From assembly GCA_035399845.1 (NCBI GenBank), contig DAOPJV010000001.1:159541-223540 (forward strand): a DNA stretch of 64,000 nt, written 5' to 3'. Below the pieces are notes generated by a model. It was given only the letters and a program-made list of their open reading frames with translations. It did not search any database and had not been told where the DNA came from. This DNA comes from ECT2AJA-110-A sp035399845 (lineage in GTDB: Bacteria > Planctomycetota > Phycisphaerae > UBA1845 > UTPLA1). The position numbers were made by a program, and so were the translations under genes. Shown piece by piece: positions 1-9,513 of this stretch. The stretch's first letter is position 1, and the number at the start of each line of letters is the position of its first letter.

Positions 1-732
1 ATGCAGTTCCGGCGTTTCCGCCGCCACCTGCTCGAAGGCGTTCGACACGAGCGGAACGGGCAGCCCCAGGTCCTTCGCCATCGATTCCGCCGACAGACTC
101 CCCGTGACCAGGTCCACGCTGCGCGCCTTGATCTCCCGCTTGACGCGCCCCAGTTTGGCCATCACGTCTTCCGGGTCGAACAGCTTGATCAGGCGTCGAT
201 CCAGATTCGGATCGCCCGCCTCCACGCGCCAGCCGCCATCGGGCCGCGGTTCGACGAGCACCAGCTTCACGTTGCCCATCTCCGGCGGATTGTCCCAGAC
301 ATCCTTCTCGAAGCCGGCCGGGGCGCAGATCCCGACGAGATGGGGCGCGCCGACATCTGTGATCAGCCCACCCACGTAGTCGACGAGCTGCGCCCGCGTT
401 ACGGGTGGGGCGTCGCCCGGCGAGTCGAGCAGATCCGCCGTCGGCGCCAGCACACCGGCAATCGTCACGCTGCGGACGCGGTTCCAGAAGAACCATCGCC
501 GCTCGTAGCCGCGAATCGTCACACTCCGGTTGTGGGGCAGGCTCGAGAACTTGTCCCGGTCATACACGCGCCGATCCGCCATCACGCCGCGGATCTTCTC
601 CGCCTGATCGCGATCCTCGCGCTTGAACTGCGTACCGCCCACGACCTGGCCGCCGGCCTTTCGCAACGTGTCCGTCACGCCGGCCAGAAAGCCCGATTCC
701 GTCTCCTTCGCGTGGGAAATCGCGTCCGCCAT
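1..732 (-). CDS. Unknown protein, 3' end cut by the window edge
   Basis: An open minus-strand frame runs from an ATG at 732 off the left edge, giving 244 residues without a stop. It begins MADAISHAKETESGFLAG and contains a basic aromatic stretch (RGYERRWFFWNRVRS) and many charged residues. I see no signal peptide or membrane segment, and I recognise no family. The ATG is preceded by only a weak GGAAG about 12 bases upstream, so the start is moderately sure. It lies downstream of the kinase/zinc-ribbon cluster on the same strand, separated by 267 bases, and may or may not be co-transcribed. The opposite-strand frame at 1-957 is rich in Arg and His and looks like its shadow. Confidence 0.6.
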   Translation of the reverse strand, partial: MADAISHAKETESGFLAGVTDTLRKAGGQVVGGTQFKREDRDQAEKIRGVMADRRVYDRDKFSSLPHNRSVTIRGYERRWFFWNRVRSVTIAGVLAPTADLLDSPGDAPPVTRAQLVDYVGGLITDVGAPHLVGICAPAGFEKDVWDNPPEMGNVKLVLVEPRPDGGWRVEAGDPNLDRRLIKLFDPEDVMAKLGRVKREIKARSVDLVTGSLSAESMAKDLGLPVPLVSNAFEQVAAETPELH

Positions 733-838
733 GCCGAGCCCAGTCCAAGCTTCCGATCGGCTTTCGTCCGGCCGACGTCAGAAGACACACCGCCTCCGCG
801 CCGGAATCATCCTTCCGGATCGCTCAGGCGCAACTCCT

Positions 839-858
839 TACCGTACGGTATTGTACAA
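839..858. promoter_or_regulatory. Adjacent palindromes upstream of the truncated gene
   Basis: Within the 267-base gap 733-999 there is a perfect 12-base palindrome, TACCGTACGGTA (839-850), directly followed by a second, TTGTACAA (851-858). Read on the minus strand, the second includes TACAAT, a fair -10 hexamer, but I found no good -35 at the right distance. The location, about 107 bases before the ATG at 732, would suit an operator. This is inference from symmetry only; the rest of the gap shows nothing. Confidence 0.25.
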
Positions 859-999
859 CAACGACAAGATATCCGCGCGGCTTTCGGACGCTCGTCCGAC
901 GGATCGCCGGCGGCCCGACGCCAACACCCGCCTGCGCCTCGAAATCGACGATCCTGAACCCGGCGGCGCCGCCGCCCGGTCGAAGAATCGGCGGGATTT

Positions 1000-1305
1000 C
1001 TAATCCGCCGCTTCCTCGCTCTGCTCGGAGCGATACGTGTATCCGCGGGTCGCGCCGCAACGCGAGCAGAAGCGGGCGCCCGCCACATTCTGATTGCGAC
1101 AGTTGCGCTTCAGGCAAACCCAGGAATTCAACTGGATCGAAGAGGAGTGCGTGTTCGTCACGCTCGGAAACTGCGGATAGGCCCGGCTGGAGATCTCTTT
1201 GTTCCAGGGCCCCGTTTTCAGGGAACGCCCCCTGAACACGGCGCTCACTATCCCGCCCACCAGCGCGATCACCATCAGCATCCAGAAGTTCGCGCCAATG
1301 GCCAT
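1000..1305 (-). CDS. Small membrane-anchored zinc-ribbon protein
   Basis: A 101-residue protein with one hydrophobic N-terminal segment (about residues 7-24, FWMLMVIALVGGIVSAVF) and a C-terminal four-cysteine ribbon, CLKRNCRN...FCSRCG (about residues 64-84). It probably sits in the inner membrane with the ribbon in the cytoplasm. Its start is only two bases after the stop of the upstream Ser/Thr kinase, so the two are almost certainly one transcript and translationally linked. The ribbon resembles the two ribbons at the end of the kinase, which suggests a shared partner or assembly. No enzymatic motif is visible; the function is unknown. Confidence 0.75.
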   Translation of the reverse strand: MAIGANFWMLMVIALVGGIVSAVFRGRSLKTGPWNKEISSRAYPQFPSVTNTHSSSIQLNSWVCLKRNCRNQNVAGARFCSRCGATRGYTYRSEQSEEAAD

Positions 1306-1307
1306 CG

Positions 1308-2396
1308 TCAGACCCTCCCGGCTTCCGGCAGTGGCGTGCCACAGAAAATACAGAAGCGATCATCCGCCGCCGGATAGCCGTGGCAGTTCGTGCAGCGTCG
1401 TGGATGACGAACGACCTGTTCTCCGCACATGATGCAGAAATTGTCGTCACGCCCGATCCGCGCCTCACACTTGGGGCAGCGCGTCGGGATCGGCGGCAGC
1501 GTCGCCTCGGCGCGTGACGCGACCGGCGGCGCCACCGCATAGGCCTTCGCCACGGCCACGCGCGGCGGCACGCTCGTCGACTCAATCTCCTGCAGGACCT
1601 CCGCCGCATTGGCGAAACGGCGATCGCGCCGTGTGTAGAGCCGCGAGTACACGCGATCGACCCAGGAGGGCAGACCGTCGCGAATGTGCGACGGCATGTC
1701 GCCACCGCTCGGTCGCTCACCACACATCAATTCAAACAACACGATCCCAACGGAGTAGAGATCGCTGCGCCCGTCGAGCGACATGTCACCGTCGCGCTGC
1801 TCCGGCGACATGTAGGCGAGAGTGCCGGAAATGCTCTTGCCCTCTTCCGACAGCAGGCTGCCCGACTGCATGATGCTCTGCGTCGTGATCTCGCCCGCCT
1901 TGCCGAGACCGAAGTCCGTCACCTTCACATCTTCCACGTTGATCGATTCGACGGGCTTCTGGCCGCCGCCGTGGATCAGGATGTTGGCCGGCTTGATATC
2001 GCGATGAATCACGTTGTTCTGATGCGCCACGCCGAGCGCCTGGAGCATGCCGACGATGATGTTCTGCGCCGTCCGGATCGGCAGCCCGCCCGGGTTCTCG
2101 TCGATCAGCTTCCGAAGCGAGCAGCCGTCGACAAATTCCATCACGAAATAGGGAATATCAGCGTAGGGATCGAGACCGATCGCGCGAACCACATTCGGAT
2201 GGCGCAGGCCGTGAATCGCCGTGCCTTCCTTCTGAAGGTTGCGAACGTACTGGCTGTCGGACGGAATCTTGATCGCGACCAGTTGATCGCGCCAGATATG
2301 ATGATGCGCCTTCCAGACCTGCCCGAAACTGCCCACGCCGACAATTTCGTCCAGAAGATACTCGCTGATGCGATCGCCAGCCTTCGGCCCGGTCAT
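1308..2396 (-). CDS. Ser/Thr protein kinase with two C-terminal zinc ribbons
   Basis: 362 residues. The N-terminal two thirds are a complete Hanks-type kinase: glycine loop GVGSFGQV (about 20-27), catalytic Lys43 in VAIK, catalytic loop HRDIKPANIL, DFG in VTDFGLGKA, and the APE-region signature GTLAYMSPEQ. An Ala/Pro linker follows, then two Cys4 ribbons (CPKC...CIMCG and CTNC...CIFCG). There is no transmembrane segment, so it is cytoplasmic and may be recruited by the small membrane proteins encoded on either side. Such kinases phosphorylate Ser/Thr on proteins; the substrate is unknown. The start codon lies 90 bases downstream of the preceding membrane-protein gene, and an operon is likely. 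Confidence 0.93.
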   Translation of the reverse strand: MTGPKAGDRISEYLLDEIVGVGSFGQVWKAHHHIWRDQLVAIKIPSDSQYVRNLQKEGTAIHGLRHPNVVRAIGLDPYADIPYFVMEFVDGCSLRKLIDENPGGLPIRTAQNIIVGMLQALGVAHQNNVIHRDIKPANILIHGGGQKPVESINVEDVKVTDFGLGKAGEITTQSIMQSGSLLSEEGKSISGTLAYMSPEQRDGDMSLDGRSDLYSVGIVLFELMCGERPSGGDMPSHIRDGLPSWVDRVYSRLYTRRDRRFANAAEVLQEIESTSVPPRVAVAKAYAVAPPVASRAEATLPPIPTRCPKCEARIGRDDNFCIMCGEQVVRHPRRCTNCHGYPAADDRFCIFCGTPLPEAGRV

Positions 2397-2486
2397 ACTC
2401 CACTCTCTCTCTTTCAGTTGTCGGCCCCTGGACGACGCCGGCGACCGCTCAGGCGCGACGCCGACTCGTTACGCTGATTCGCCAGC

Positions 2487-2924
2487 TCAGCGATCCGCGT
2501 GCCGCGCAAGCGACTCGCAGATAACGAAATTGTAGGCCCCGGCCGCGGCGAAACCAAGAACGAGCACGAACCACGCGAAGCCGCCCTTGCCGCCCGTCTC
2601 GCCCCAGTCGCCCAGCCAGAACGCGAGGATGATATCGATGAGGCAGTACGCGCCGATGAGACCGATGCTGACCACCGCGGCCGCGCGCTCCGAGTTCAGG
2701 TTGCTCTGAAAACCCAGCAGCGGCTTCATGAACAGGAAGCTCGACCAGGGAAGCGCCACGACCAGAACGACCCAGATCAGGATCTGGCGCAACACGACGC
2801 CGAAGGCCTCGACCTTGTCCCAGTTGTAGTAGCACCAGATTCCGCCGGCGATCGTCGCGAGCGTGATCAGCGCCCCCGCCACCTTGGCCCCGACAAACTT
2901 TCCGATTTCCGCAAGTACAGGCAC
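2487..2924 (-). CDS. Four-helix membrane protein of unknown function
   Basis: 145 residues with about four hydrophobic spans: VGAKVAGALITLATIAGGIWCYY, ILIWVVLVVALPWSSFLFM, VVSIGLIGAYCLIDIILAFWLG and FAWFVLVLGFAAAGAYNFVI. The start is a GTG at 2924, chosen because GGAGGTG lies at the proper distance upstream; an ATG in that frame is absent. No family is recognised. It heads the minus-strand group with the kinase and the zinc-ribbon protein and is divergent from efp across 226 bases. Confidence 0.75.
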   Translation of the reverse strand: MPVLAEIGKFVGAKVAGALITLATIAGGIWCYYNWDKVEAFGVVLRQILIWVVLVVALPWSSFLFMKPLLGFQSNLNSERAAAVVSIGLIGAYCLIDIILAFWLGDWGETGGKGGFAWFVLVLGFAAAGAYNFVICESLARHADR

Positions 2925-3019
2925 GCGACACCTCCATGCGTGTCCTTTGTCAATATACCGCCGGATATTCGGACGCGCGACTATACATTTGGTCGCCGTC
3001 TCTAATCGACTCCGACAGC

Positions 3020-3048
3020 TTGACGCGGGCCGGGCCCCCGAAGATACT
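3020..3048 (+). promoter_or_regulatory. Candidate sigma-70 promoter of efp
   Basis: TTGACG (3020-3025) and GATACT (3043-3048) are 17 bases apart, matching five of six and four of six consensus positions. Transcription would start near 3055, leaving a leader of about 95 bases before the efp ATG at 3151. This rests on pattern only. Confidence 0.4.
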
Positions 3049-3150
3049 TAAGACCCGGTTTTTCAGGATGTTAACAGAAATTCGTCTCTTGGCAGAGCCA
3101 TCGCTGCGTGCCGAATGAGACACGGTAACGCAACACAGGATTCAAGAATC

Positions 3151-3714
3151 ATGGCGGCAATCAAGGCGGTCAACATCAAGCGCGGACAGGCGGTCCTCTG
3201 GGAAGGTCAGCTCTGGATTGTTCACGAGAACGAAACAGTCGCGAAGGGCAACAAGCGAAGCTACATGTCCGTCAAGCTCAAGCACTTCAAGAACGGCAAC
3301 GTCGTCGACTTCCGACTCAACGTCGATGAAAAAGTCGAAGTCCCGTTCGTCGAGGACAAGGTCTTCCAGTACCTCTATCGAGACGGCCAGAACTTCATCC
3401 TGATGGATATGGAGTCCTTCGATCAGCTCCATGTCGACCCCAGCCTGATGCCCGACGCCGAGAAGTACCTCAAGGGCAGCGAGGAACTGCAGTGCAAGCT
3501 CCTCGAAGGCGCCATCGTCGGCGTCGAGCTGCCGAACACGGTCGAACTCGCCGTCACCGACGCGCCGCCCGTTGTGAAGGGCGCCACGGCCACAAACCAG
3601 AACAAGGAAGTCACGCTCGAAACCGGCTACGTCGTTCGCGTTCCCCCGTTCATCAGCACGGGCGAAGTCCTCAAGATCGACACGCGCACGGGCGACTATA
3701 TCTCCCGCGTCTGA
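3151..3714 (+). CDS. efp: Translation elongation factor P, variant tip residue
   Basis: 187 residues, matching the usual length (E. coli EF-P is 188). EF-P binds the ribosome between the P and E sites and rescues stalling at polyproline. Three beta-barrel domains are evident, ending with the signature GEVLKIDTRTGDYISRV. The start is placed at ATG 3151 (MAAIKAVNIKRGQ), ten bases after AGGA; an upstream in-frame ATG at 3115 adds a non-conserved extension. An ungapped alignment to the remembered E. coli protein puts Asn34 (VAKGNKRSY) where E. coli has Lys34 (VKPGKGQAF), the residue that receives beta-lysine. A Lys lies at 32 and another at 35. The neighbouring hydrolase gene starts 12 bases downstream. 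Confidence 0.95.
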   Translation: MAAIKAVNIKRGQAVLWEGQLWIVHENETVAKGNKRSYMSVKLKHFKNGNVVDFRLNVDEKVEVPFVEDKVFQYLYRDGQNFILMDMESFDQLHVDPSLMPDAEKYLKGSEELQCKLLEGAIVGVELPNTVELAVTDAPPVVKGATATNQNKEVTLETGYVVRVPPFISTGEVLKIDTRTGDYISRV

Positions 3715-3726
3715 TTCGACGCGCCC

Positions 3727-4590
3727 ATGTTATCCATCCGGAAACTGCTGGCGTACGTCATCCCCGTCTTCGCGGGGCTGCTCGATCTGCCCAACGGTCT
3801 GTTCATCCGCCTGCTCTCCTGCTGCGAATGCGGACGGCTGCCGGCGCGCGCCGACTCCCCGAAGCGACGCCGACGCGGACTGACGATCGTCCTCGGCGGC
3901 GTCGAAGGCCCTAGCTTCTTCAGCGCACAGATGGTCCGCGGTCTCCTCGCCTCCGGCTATCGCGGCGCCGTCATGCGCGTCGACTGGAACGACGGGATCC
4001 AGTTCATTCGCTCCATCACCAACCTGATGAATCGATCCCATCACGATCGCTGGGCGACGCGTGTGGCGGAGATCGTGACGGCGTACCAGCGCGAACATCC
4101 ATGCGCGCCGATCTCGATCCTCGCGCAGTCCGGCGGCTGCTGGATCGCCGTTCGAACCCTCGAGCTGCTGCCGAAGGACGCGCGGATTTCGACAGTCGCC
4201 CTGCACGCGCCCGCCGTCTCGCCCGACTACGACCTGCGTCCCGCGCTGGCCAACTGCACGCACGCCCTCATCAGCGTCGAGGCCTTCGGCGACTTTGTCA
4301 TCCTCGGGCTCGGCACGCTGATCTTCGGTACGGCCGATCGCCGCCACACGCCGGCGGCGGGCCTCGTCGGCTTCCGCAATCCACCCGAGAAAGTCGTGTC
4401 GATGCGATGGCGCCCGTCGTGGCTCAACCATCGCCATTTCGGCAACCATACCTCCAGCGCATCTTTCGCGCTGATCCGCGATCTCATCGGCCCCGCCCTG
4501 CTCACTCGTCGCGCCAAAACGGCGCCGGCGCATGATTGCGGCGGGATATTACCGGCCGATCGGGCGGATTCGGCCGACGCTCCGCGATGA
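3727..4590 (+). CDS. Alpha/beta-hydrolase-like protein
   Basis: 287 residues. A hydrophobic N-terminal stretch (KLLAYVIPVFAGLLDL) is followed by a probable alpha/beta-hydrolase core: a beta strand and turn GLTIVLGGVEGP, the nucleophile-elbow-like LAQSGGCW (Ser in QSGG, a variant of GxSxG), and late His residues in NHRHFGNH that could complete the triad. The substrate is unknown. It starts 12 bases after the efp stop and is probably co-transcribed. The C-terminal 30 residues are Ala/Asp-rich and of low conservation. The fold is inferred from motifs, with moderate confidence. Confidence 0.7.
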   Translation: MLSIRKLLAYVIPVFAGLLDLPNGLFIRLLSCCECGRLPARADSPKRRRRGLTIVLGGVEGPSFFSAQMVRGLLASGYRGAVMRVDWNDGIQFIRSITNLMNRSHHDRWATRVAEIVTAYQREHPCAPISILAQSGGCWIAVRTLELLPKDARISTVALHAPAVSPDYDLRPALANCTHALISVEAFGDFVILGLGTLIFGTADRRHTPAAGLVGFRNPPEKVVSMRWRPSWLNHRHFGNHTSSASFALIRDLIGPALLTRRAKTAPAHDCGGILPADRADSADAPR

Positions 4591-4779
4591 CTCCCCTCGG
4601 CCGGGCGTTCCTTGACCCATCTCGGCGCGTATCGATAGAATCGCGACCCGATTCGGAGACGGCGCGGTCTTCGACGCGGGCGATGAAGAAGTGGTGGTCC
4701 GCCCGCAGGCGCGGCGCCTGAATGTGACGTTTCGCGGCGCCGCAGTTCGCACAAGCGCATCAGAAGAAAGCACCTTTGG

Positions 4780-5247
4780 ATGGATATTGAAGAAATAAAA
4801 ACGCTGACGGATCTGATGGTCGAGAACGACCTGTCTGAAATCGTGATCCGCGACGGTGAAAAACGGATTCTTCTCCGGCGACGTGGCGCCCAGCTCGAAC
4901 AGGCGCCCATGGCGCCGATGGTTTCGATGACGCCGGCCGCCGCGCCCGTCCAGGCCGCCCCGCAGGTCGCCGCTCCGGCGCCGACGGCGTCGGCCGCGGA
5001 AGCGGGACTTGAAACGATTGAATCCCCCATGGTCGGCACCTACTACGCGGCGTCCGACCCCGAATCGCCGCCCTTCGTCAAGCCCGGCGACAAGATCACG
5101 CCGGATACCGTCGTCTGCATCATCGAAGCGATGAAGGTCTTCAACGAAATCAAGGCCGAGAAGTCGGGTACCGTCGTCTCGCTCGAAGTCCCGAACGCGT
5201 CGGCGGTCGAGTTCGGCCAGGTCCTTCTGAAGATTCGCCCCGATTAA
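4780..5247 (+). CDS. accB: Biotin carboxyl carrier protein of acetyl-CoA carboxylase
   Basis: 155 residues. The N-terminal domain (MDIEEIKTLTDLMVENDLSEIVIRDGEKRI) is typical of AccB and is followed by an Ala/Pro-rich hinge (about 45-75). The C-terminal biotinyl domain contains ESPMVGTYY and the biotin site EAMKVFNEI, where the Lys of AMK is biotinylated. AccB carries the carboxybiotin made by AccC to the carboxyltransferase, the first committed step of fatty acid synthesis. accC follows after 115 bases, the usual bacterial pairing. accA and accD are not in the window. Confidence 0.96.
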   Translation: MDIEEIKTLTDLMVENDLSEIVIRDGEKRILLRRRGAQLEQAPMAPMVSMTPAAAPVQAAPQVAAPAPTASAAEAGLETIESPMVGTYYAASDPESPPFVKPGDKITPDTVVCIIEAMKVFNEIKAEKSGTVVSLEVPNASAVEFGQVLLKIRPD

Positions 5248-5362
5248 CAACCGGATGTCGTCCTCGGCGCTGACGCCGAGTCCGCCGCATGAAAGTTCGG
5301 CGCCAGTCCACGCGACGCCGGGCCATTGCCCGATGTCGCCACGTTTTTAGACAAGAGTCGTT

Positions 5363-6718
<1,356 letters not shown>

Positions 6719-6727
6719 GGCGATCGG

Positions 6728-6810
6728 AGCCTCGCTGTCCTCAGCGTGGCGGCCCCGCGTACGAGCCCATTTCATACACTCCGCCCTGAGGACAGGGCGG
6801 CTCTGAATTC
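6728..6810. repeat. Short two-hairpin intergenic repeat, copy 1
   Basis: Just after accC there are two hairpins about 35 bases apart: CGCTG/CAGCG around 6735-6748 and the perfect 8-base stem CCGCCCTG/CAGGGCGG (6781-6800, loop AGGA). A related inverted copy lies at about 38740-38825, with the same arms (GCCGCC-gTGTCCTCA and GAGGACAGCGAGGC). No T-run follows, so this is a repeat rather than a simple terminator. The 436-base gap 6719-7154 contains only this element and the composite repeat that follows. Confidence 0.6.
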
Positions 6811-6829
6811 GCGACGCTGGTACGAGAAG

Positions 6830-7059
6830 CCCTTCTCGTATCCCCTTTTCGCACGAATCCCTTCCTGCCGCCCTCGTTCGCGCCGCTGGCACGAGATTCC
6901 CTTCTCGTACCGCTTCTCGCAGGAATCCCTTCCCGCAACCGTTCATCGTTCGCAGACAGGTAGGGTCCGCTGTGCGGACCATTCGCCGGAAGTCGTGCGA
7001 ACCGATTTCCAAAGTCGACACGCCAAATGTGGAATGGTCCGCACAGCGGACCCTGCAAC
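6830..7059. repeat. Composite palindromic repeat, long copy 1
   Basis: 230 bases nearly identical to 9514-9743, with a handful of substitutions. The element is a mosaic of small palindromes: units of the type ACGAGA-n-TCTCGT (6822-6842 and 6890-6919), GCAGGAATCCCTTCC-type arms, GGTCCGC-TGT-GCGGACC (6964-6980), and its counterpart GGTCCGC-ACA-GCGGACC (7038-7054). The last two flank a 57-base core, making long inverted ends. No protein reading is conserved between copies in a way that suggests coding. Confidence 0.85.
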
Positions 7060-7154
7060 TGCAACCTGAAAGGCACAGGCCGACCTTCCGTTACTGTCTA
7101 TGACGAACGCATTGGGCGTTTTGCGCGTCAAACCCACTGAGCGGGACATGAATC

Positions 7155-7352
7155 ATGAAGACAGTCATCTTTCTCGCCGCCGTCGGCGTCATCCTGCTTG
7201 GAACGTTCCTGATTGACGGGGCGCTCGATCTACTGGTCAGCGGCGTCGCCCGCGTCTTCCGCGTCTTCGGTCTCGGCAAGCTCGGCGCGATGATTGCAAC
7301 GCTCGCCCTCCTCGTCGCCGCGTCGCTTGTGTTGTACTTCATCGTTCCCTGA
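7155..7352 (+). CDS. Small two-helix membrane protein
   Basis: 65 residues with two hydrophobic segments: KTVIFLAAVGVILLGTFLI (about 2-20) and LGAMIATLALLVAASLVLYFIV (about 42-64). Between them is a short basic loop (VARVFRVFGLGKLG). It is clearly membrane-like, and the composition agrees with a real gene although the ribosome site is weak (GCGGGA upstream). It stands alone between repeat-rich gaps. No family is recognised. Confidence 0.55.
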   Translation: MKTVIFLAAVGVILLGTFLIDGALDLLVSGVARVFRVFGLGKLGAMIATLALLVAASLVLYFIVP

Positions 7353-7630
7353 ATCTGAATCGCCATGCGTCGCGCCGTCGCCGCTACGCGCCGCCGATCC
7401 GAATATGGACCGTCGGGCGCTATGCCTGCCCTGAAAGGCGACACTATCCGGTCATTCGGGAGTTGACGGAGCAAGGGCGATCCGCGAAGAAACTCCCGTG
7501 TCCGCAGGAAGAACGAACGCTCTGAACGAGCGACACAACTCCCGGACACTCTCGCCCTGCGAGACAGGCATGCGGCTGCAAGCTGGCCGTCATTCCTATC
7601 CTCAATGGCGAGCAATGCGATCGTGTCGTC

Positions 7631-7738
7631 CTGGTACGAGAATCCCTTCTCGTGCCCCAACACGCAGGAATCCCCTCCTGCAGATGTTGATCAATCGCAC
7701 CCCGCGTCTGCACATCGTCGCGCCCCCCCCAATGAATC
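7631..7738. repeat. Fragment of the composite repeat in a 594-base gap
   Basis: The gap 7353-7946 has no supported gene. At 7631-7684 it carries one unit of the composite family (TACGAGAATCCCTTCTCGTG, then CAGGAATCCCCTCCTGCAG). At about 7703-7738 there is a degenerate end of the 180-bp family (ATCGTCGCGCCCCCCCC). The remainder shows no clear structure other than the Shine-Dalgarno site for the next gene. Confidence 0.6.
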
Positions 7739-7946
7739 GGTGACTCAACCGGCCAATCAGATTGAATCGGGCCGCGGACAAAGTTAGAATCATGGCCAGT
7801 GGGGCCGCCACCAATTCTCCGCATTCGCGATGCTCCTGGCGCATACGTATGGCCGCTGGCGGCGCCAGGCGGAATCATTAGGGGTCGCGGCCTCCCAATT
7901 CAAAGTCCATTCGCGGCGCGAGTATTTACAGGGCTGGAGATTCACA

Positions 7947-9488
7947 ATGATCCACTGGAACGCATTTCGACCGATTCGAATCAGCGTGGCGATCTGGGCC
8001 ACGGCTTTCATGTTAATCAGCGCCCGACACACACTGGGCGCTGACTGCAATCAGAACAATGTCGACGACGCAGTCGATATCGATCCCGCTGACCCGGATG
8101 GCGACGGCTTCGTCAGCCTGGACTGCAACGCCAACGGTCTGCCCGACGAATGCGAGATCGGAGGCGACAAACTCATCGCGTCCGACGCCTACGGATTCGA
8201 CACCTTCGGCGCCGCCGTTGCGATCGAAGGAGATGACATTGTCGTCGGCAAGGGCATCGAGGCGGACGGCTTCTACACAGGTGGCGCCGCCTATGTCTTC
8301 GGCCCTGATGCCGCAAGCTGGGGCCAGGAAGATATGCTCGTTGGAGACGATACCGACAGCGACGACATCTTTGGCGGCGCAGTCGCTCTGAGTGGCGACA
8401 CAGTCGTCGTTGGCGCCCCGAACGCGGACGGCGCCGCGCCACGTTCCGGGGCCGTCTACGTCTTCAGAAAAATGGGGGGCGTCTGGGCCCAGGAAGCGAA
8501 GCTCATTCCCTCCGATGGCGTCGCGTACGACCGTTTCGGCGAGAGCGTTTCGATCAGCGACGACACACTCGTCATCGGCGCCTCCGGGCGCGATGACCTG
8601 GGGCGCCAGAGCGGCGCGGCCTACGTCTTTGAGCGCACGGGCGCCACCTGGTCGCAGGGAATGGCGCTGACAGCGCCGGACGGCGCGGCGTGGGCGTCGT
8701 TTGGGGCCCGCGTCGCGATCTCCAACGATACGATCGTCGTCGGCGCACGCTGGGACAACAGCGTCGCCCAAACCAGCGGATCCGCCTATGTCTTCCGATA
8801 TGACGGCGTGGAGTGGCGCCAGGAAGCGAAGCTCACGGCCTCGGACGCGCGATTTAATGGCTACTTTGGCGAGAATGTCGCGATTGACGGAGACACGATC
8901 GTCATCGGCGCGACCGGGCATCGCGCCGCCTATGTCTTTCAGCGTCAGGGCGACACGTGGAGGGAGGAATCGAAGCTGACGGCGCCTGTTGGCGCTTCAA
9001 CAGGCGGCTTTGGCGTCGCCGTCGCCGTCAGCAACGGCGTCGCCATCATAGGCGCCAGTCACGCAAGCCCGTCCGGTGGCGGCAGCGGGGCGGCCTTTCG
9101 CTTCGATCGAACCGGCGCCAGGTGGATCAGTAATGGAATGCTCGAACCGTTCGACGCCGCCGCGGAGACGGGATTCGGCCACTGCGTCTCAATCGACAAC
9201 GACAAGGCGATCGTCGGCGCACTCTCGTGGGACCAGGACACGAACCTGCCCGGCGCCGCACATGTCTTCAATCTCGTCGACTCAGACTGCAACGCCAACG
9301 GGATTCCCGACGACTGCGACGCCGCCGGCGACCTGAACGGCGATGGCCTTGTCAATCTCTCCGACACCGATGCGTTGGTTCATCAGCTGCTCACTGGCGC
9401 AACGTGCCTCCTCGCGGATCTCAACAGCGATGGAATGATCGACGGCAATGACGTCGGCGCGTTTGTCGCCCTGCTTGTAAATCCCTAA
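7947..9488 (+). CDS. Exported FG-GAP-type repeat protein with dockerin-like tail
   Basis: 513 residues. The start at ATG 7947 (MIHWNAFRPIRISVAIWATAFML) has GGAGA six bases upstream and gives a signal peptide ending near LGA-DCN. A calcium-binding Asp-rich stretch follows (DPDGDGFVSLDCNANGLPDECE, thrombospondin type 3-like). About seven repeats of roughly 55-60 residues come next, each with FG..VAI..DTIVVGA and AYVF..., as in FG-GAP/integrin-type propeller blades. The C-terminus has two dockerin-like EF-hand loops (DLNGDGLVNLSDTDALV and DLNSDGMIDGNDVGAFV). It is probably a secreted or surface protein, and its ligand is unknown. Similar tails occur on the proteins at 15130-18060 and 39327-40529. 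Confidence 0.88.
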   Translation: MIHWNAFRPIRISVAIWATAFMLISARHTLGADCNQNNVDDAVDIDPADPDGDGFVSLDCNANGLPDECEIGGDKLIASDAYGFDTFGAAVAIEGDDIVVGKGIEADGFYTGGAAYVFGPDAASWGQEDMLVGDDTDSDDIFGGAVALSGDTVVVGAPNADGAAPRSGAVYVFRKMGGVWAQEAKLIPSDGVAYDRFGESVSISDDTLVIGASGRDDLGRQSGAAYVFERTGATWSQGMALTAPDGAAWASFGARVAISNDTIVVGARWDNSVAQTSGSAYVFRYDGVEWRQEAKLTASDARFNGYFGENVAIDGDTIVIGATGHRAAYVFQRQGDTWREESKLTAPVGASTGGFGVAVAVSNGVAIIGASHASPSGGGSGAAFRFDRTGARWISNGMLEPFDAAAETGFGHCVSIDNDKAIVGALSWDQDTNLPGAAHVFNLVDSDCNANGIPDDCDAAGDLNGDGLVNLSDTDALVHQLLTGATCLLADLNSDGMIDGNDVGAFVALLVNP

Positions 9489-9513
9489 CCGACGACGCTG
9501 CTGACAAGAGGTT

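Noticed and set aside
6781..6800. Terminator of accC
   Set aside because: The hairpin is perfect but followed by CTCTGAATTC, and the same element recurs elsewhere as a repeat.
7830..7946. Longer N-terminus of the FG-GAP protein
   Set aside because: The 39 extra residues lack conservation features and would hide the signal peptide; GGAGA lies six bases before ATG 7947.
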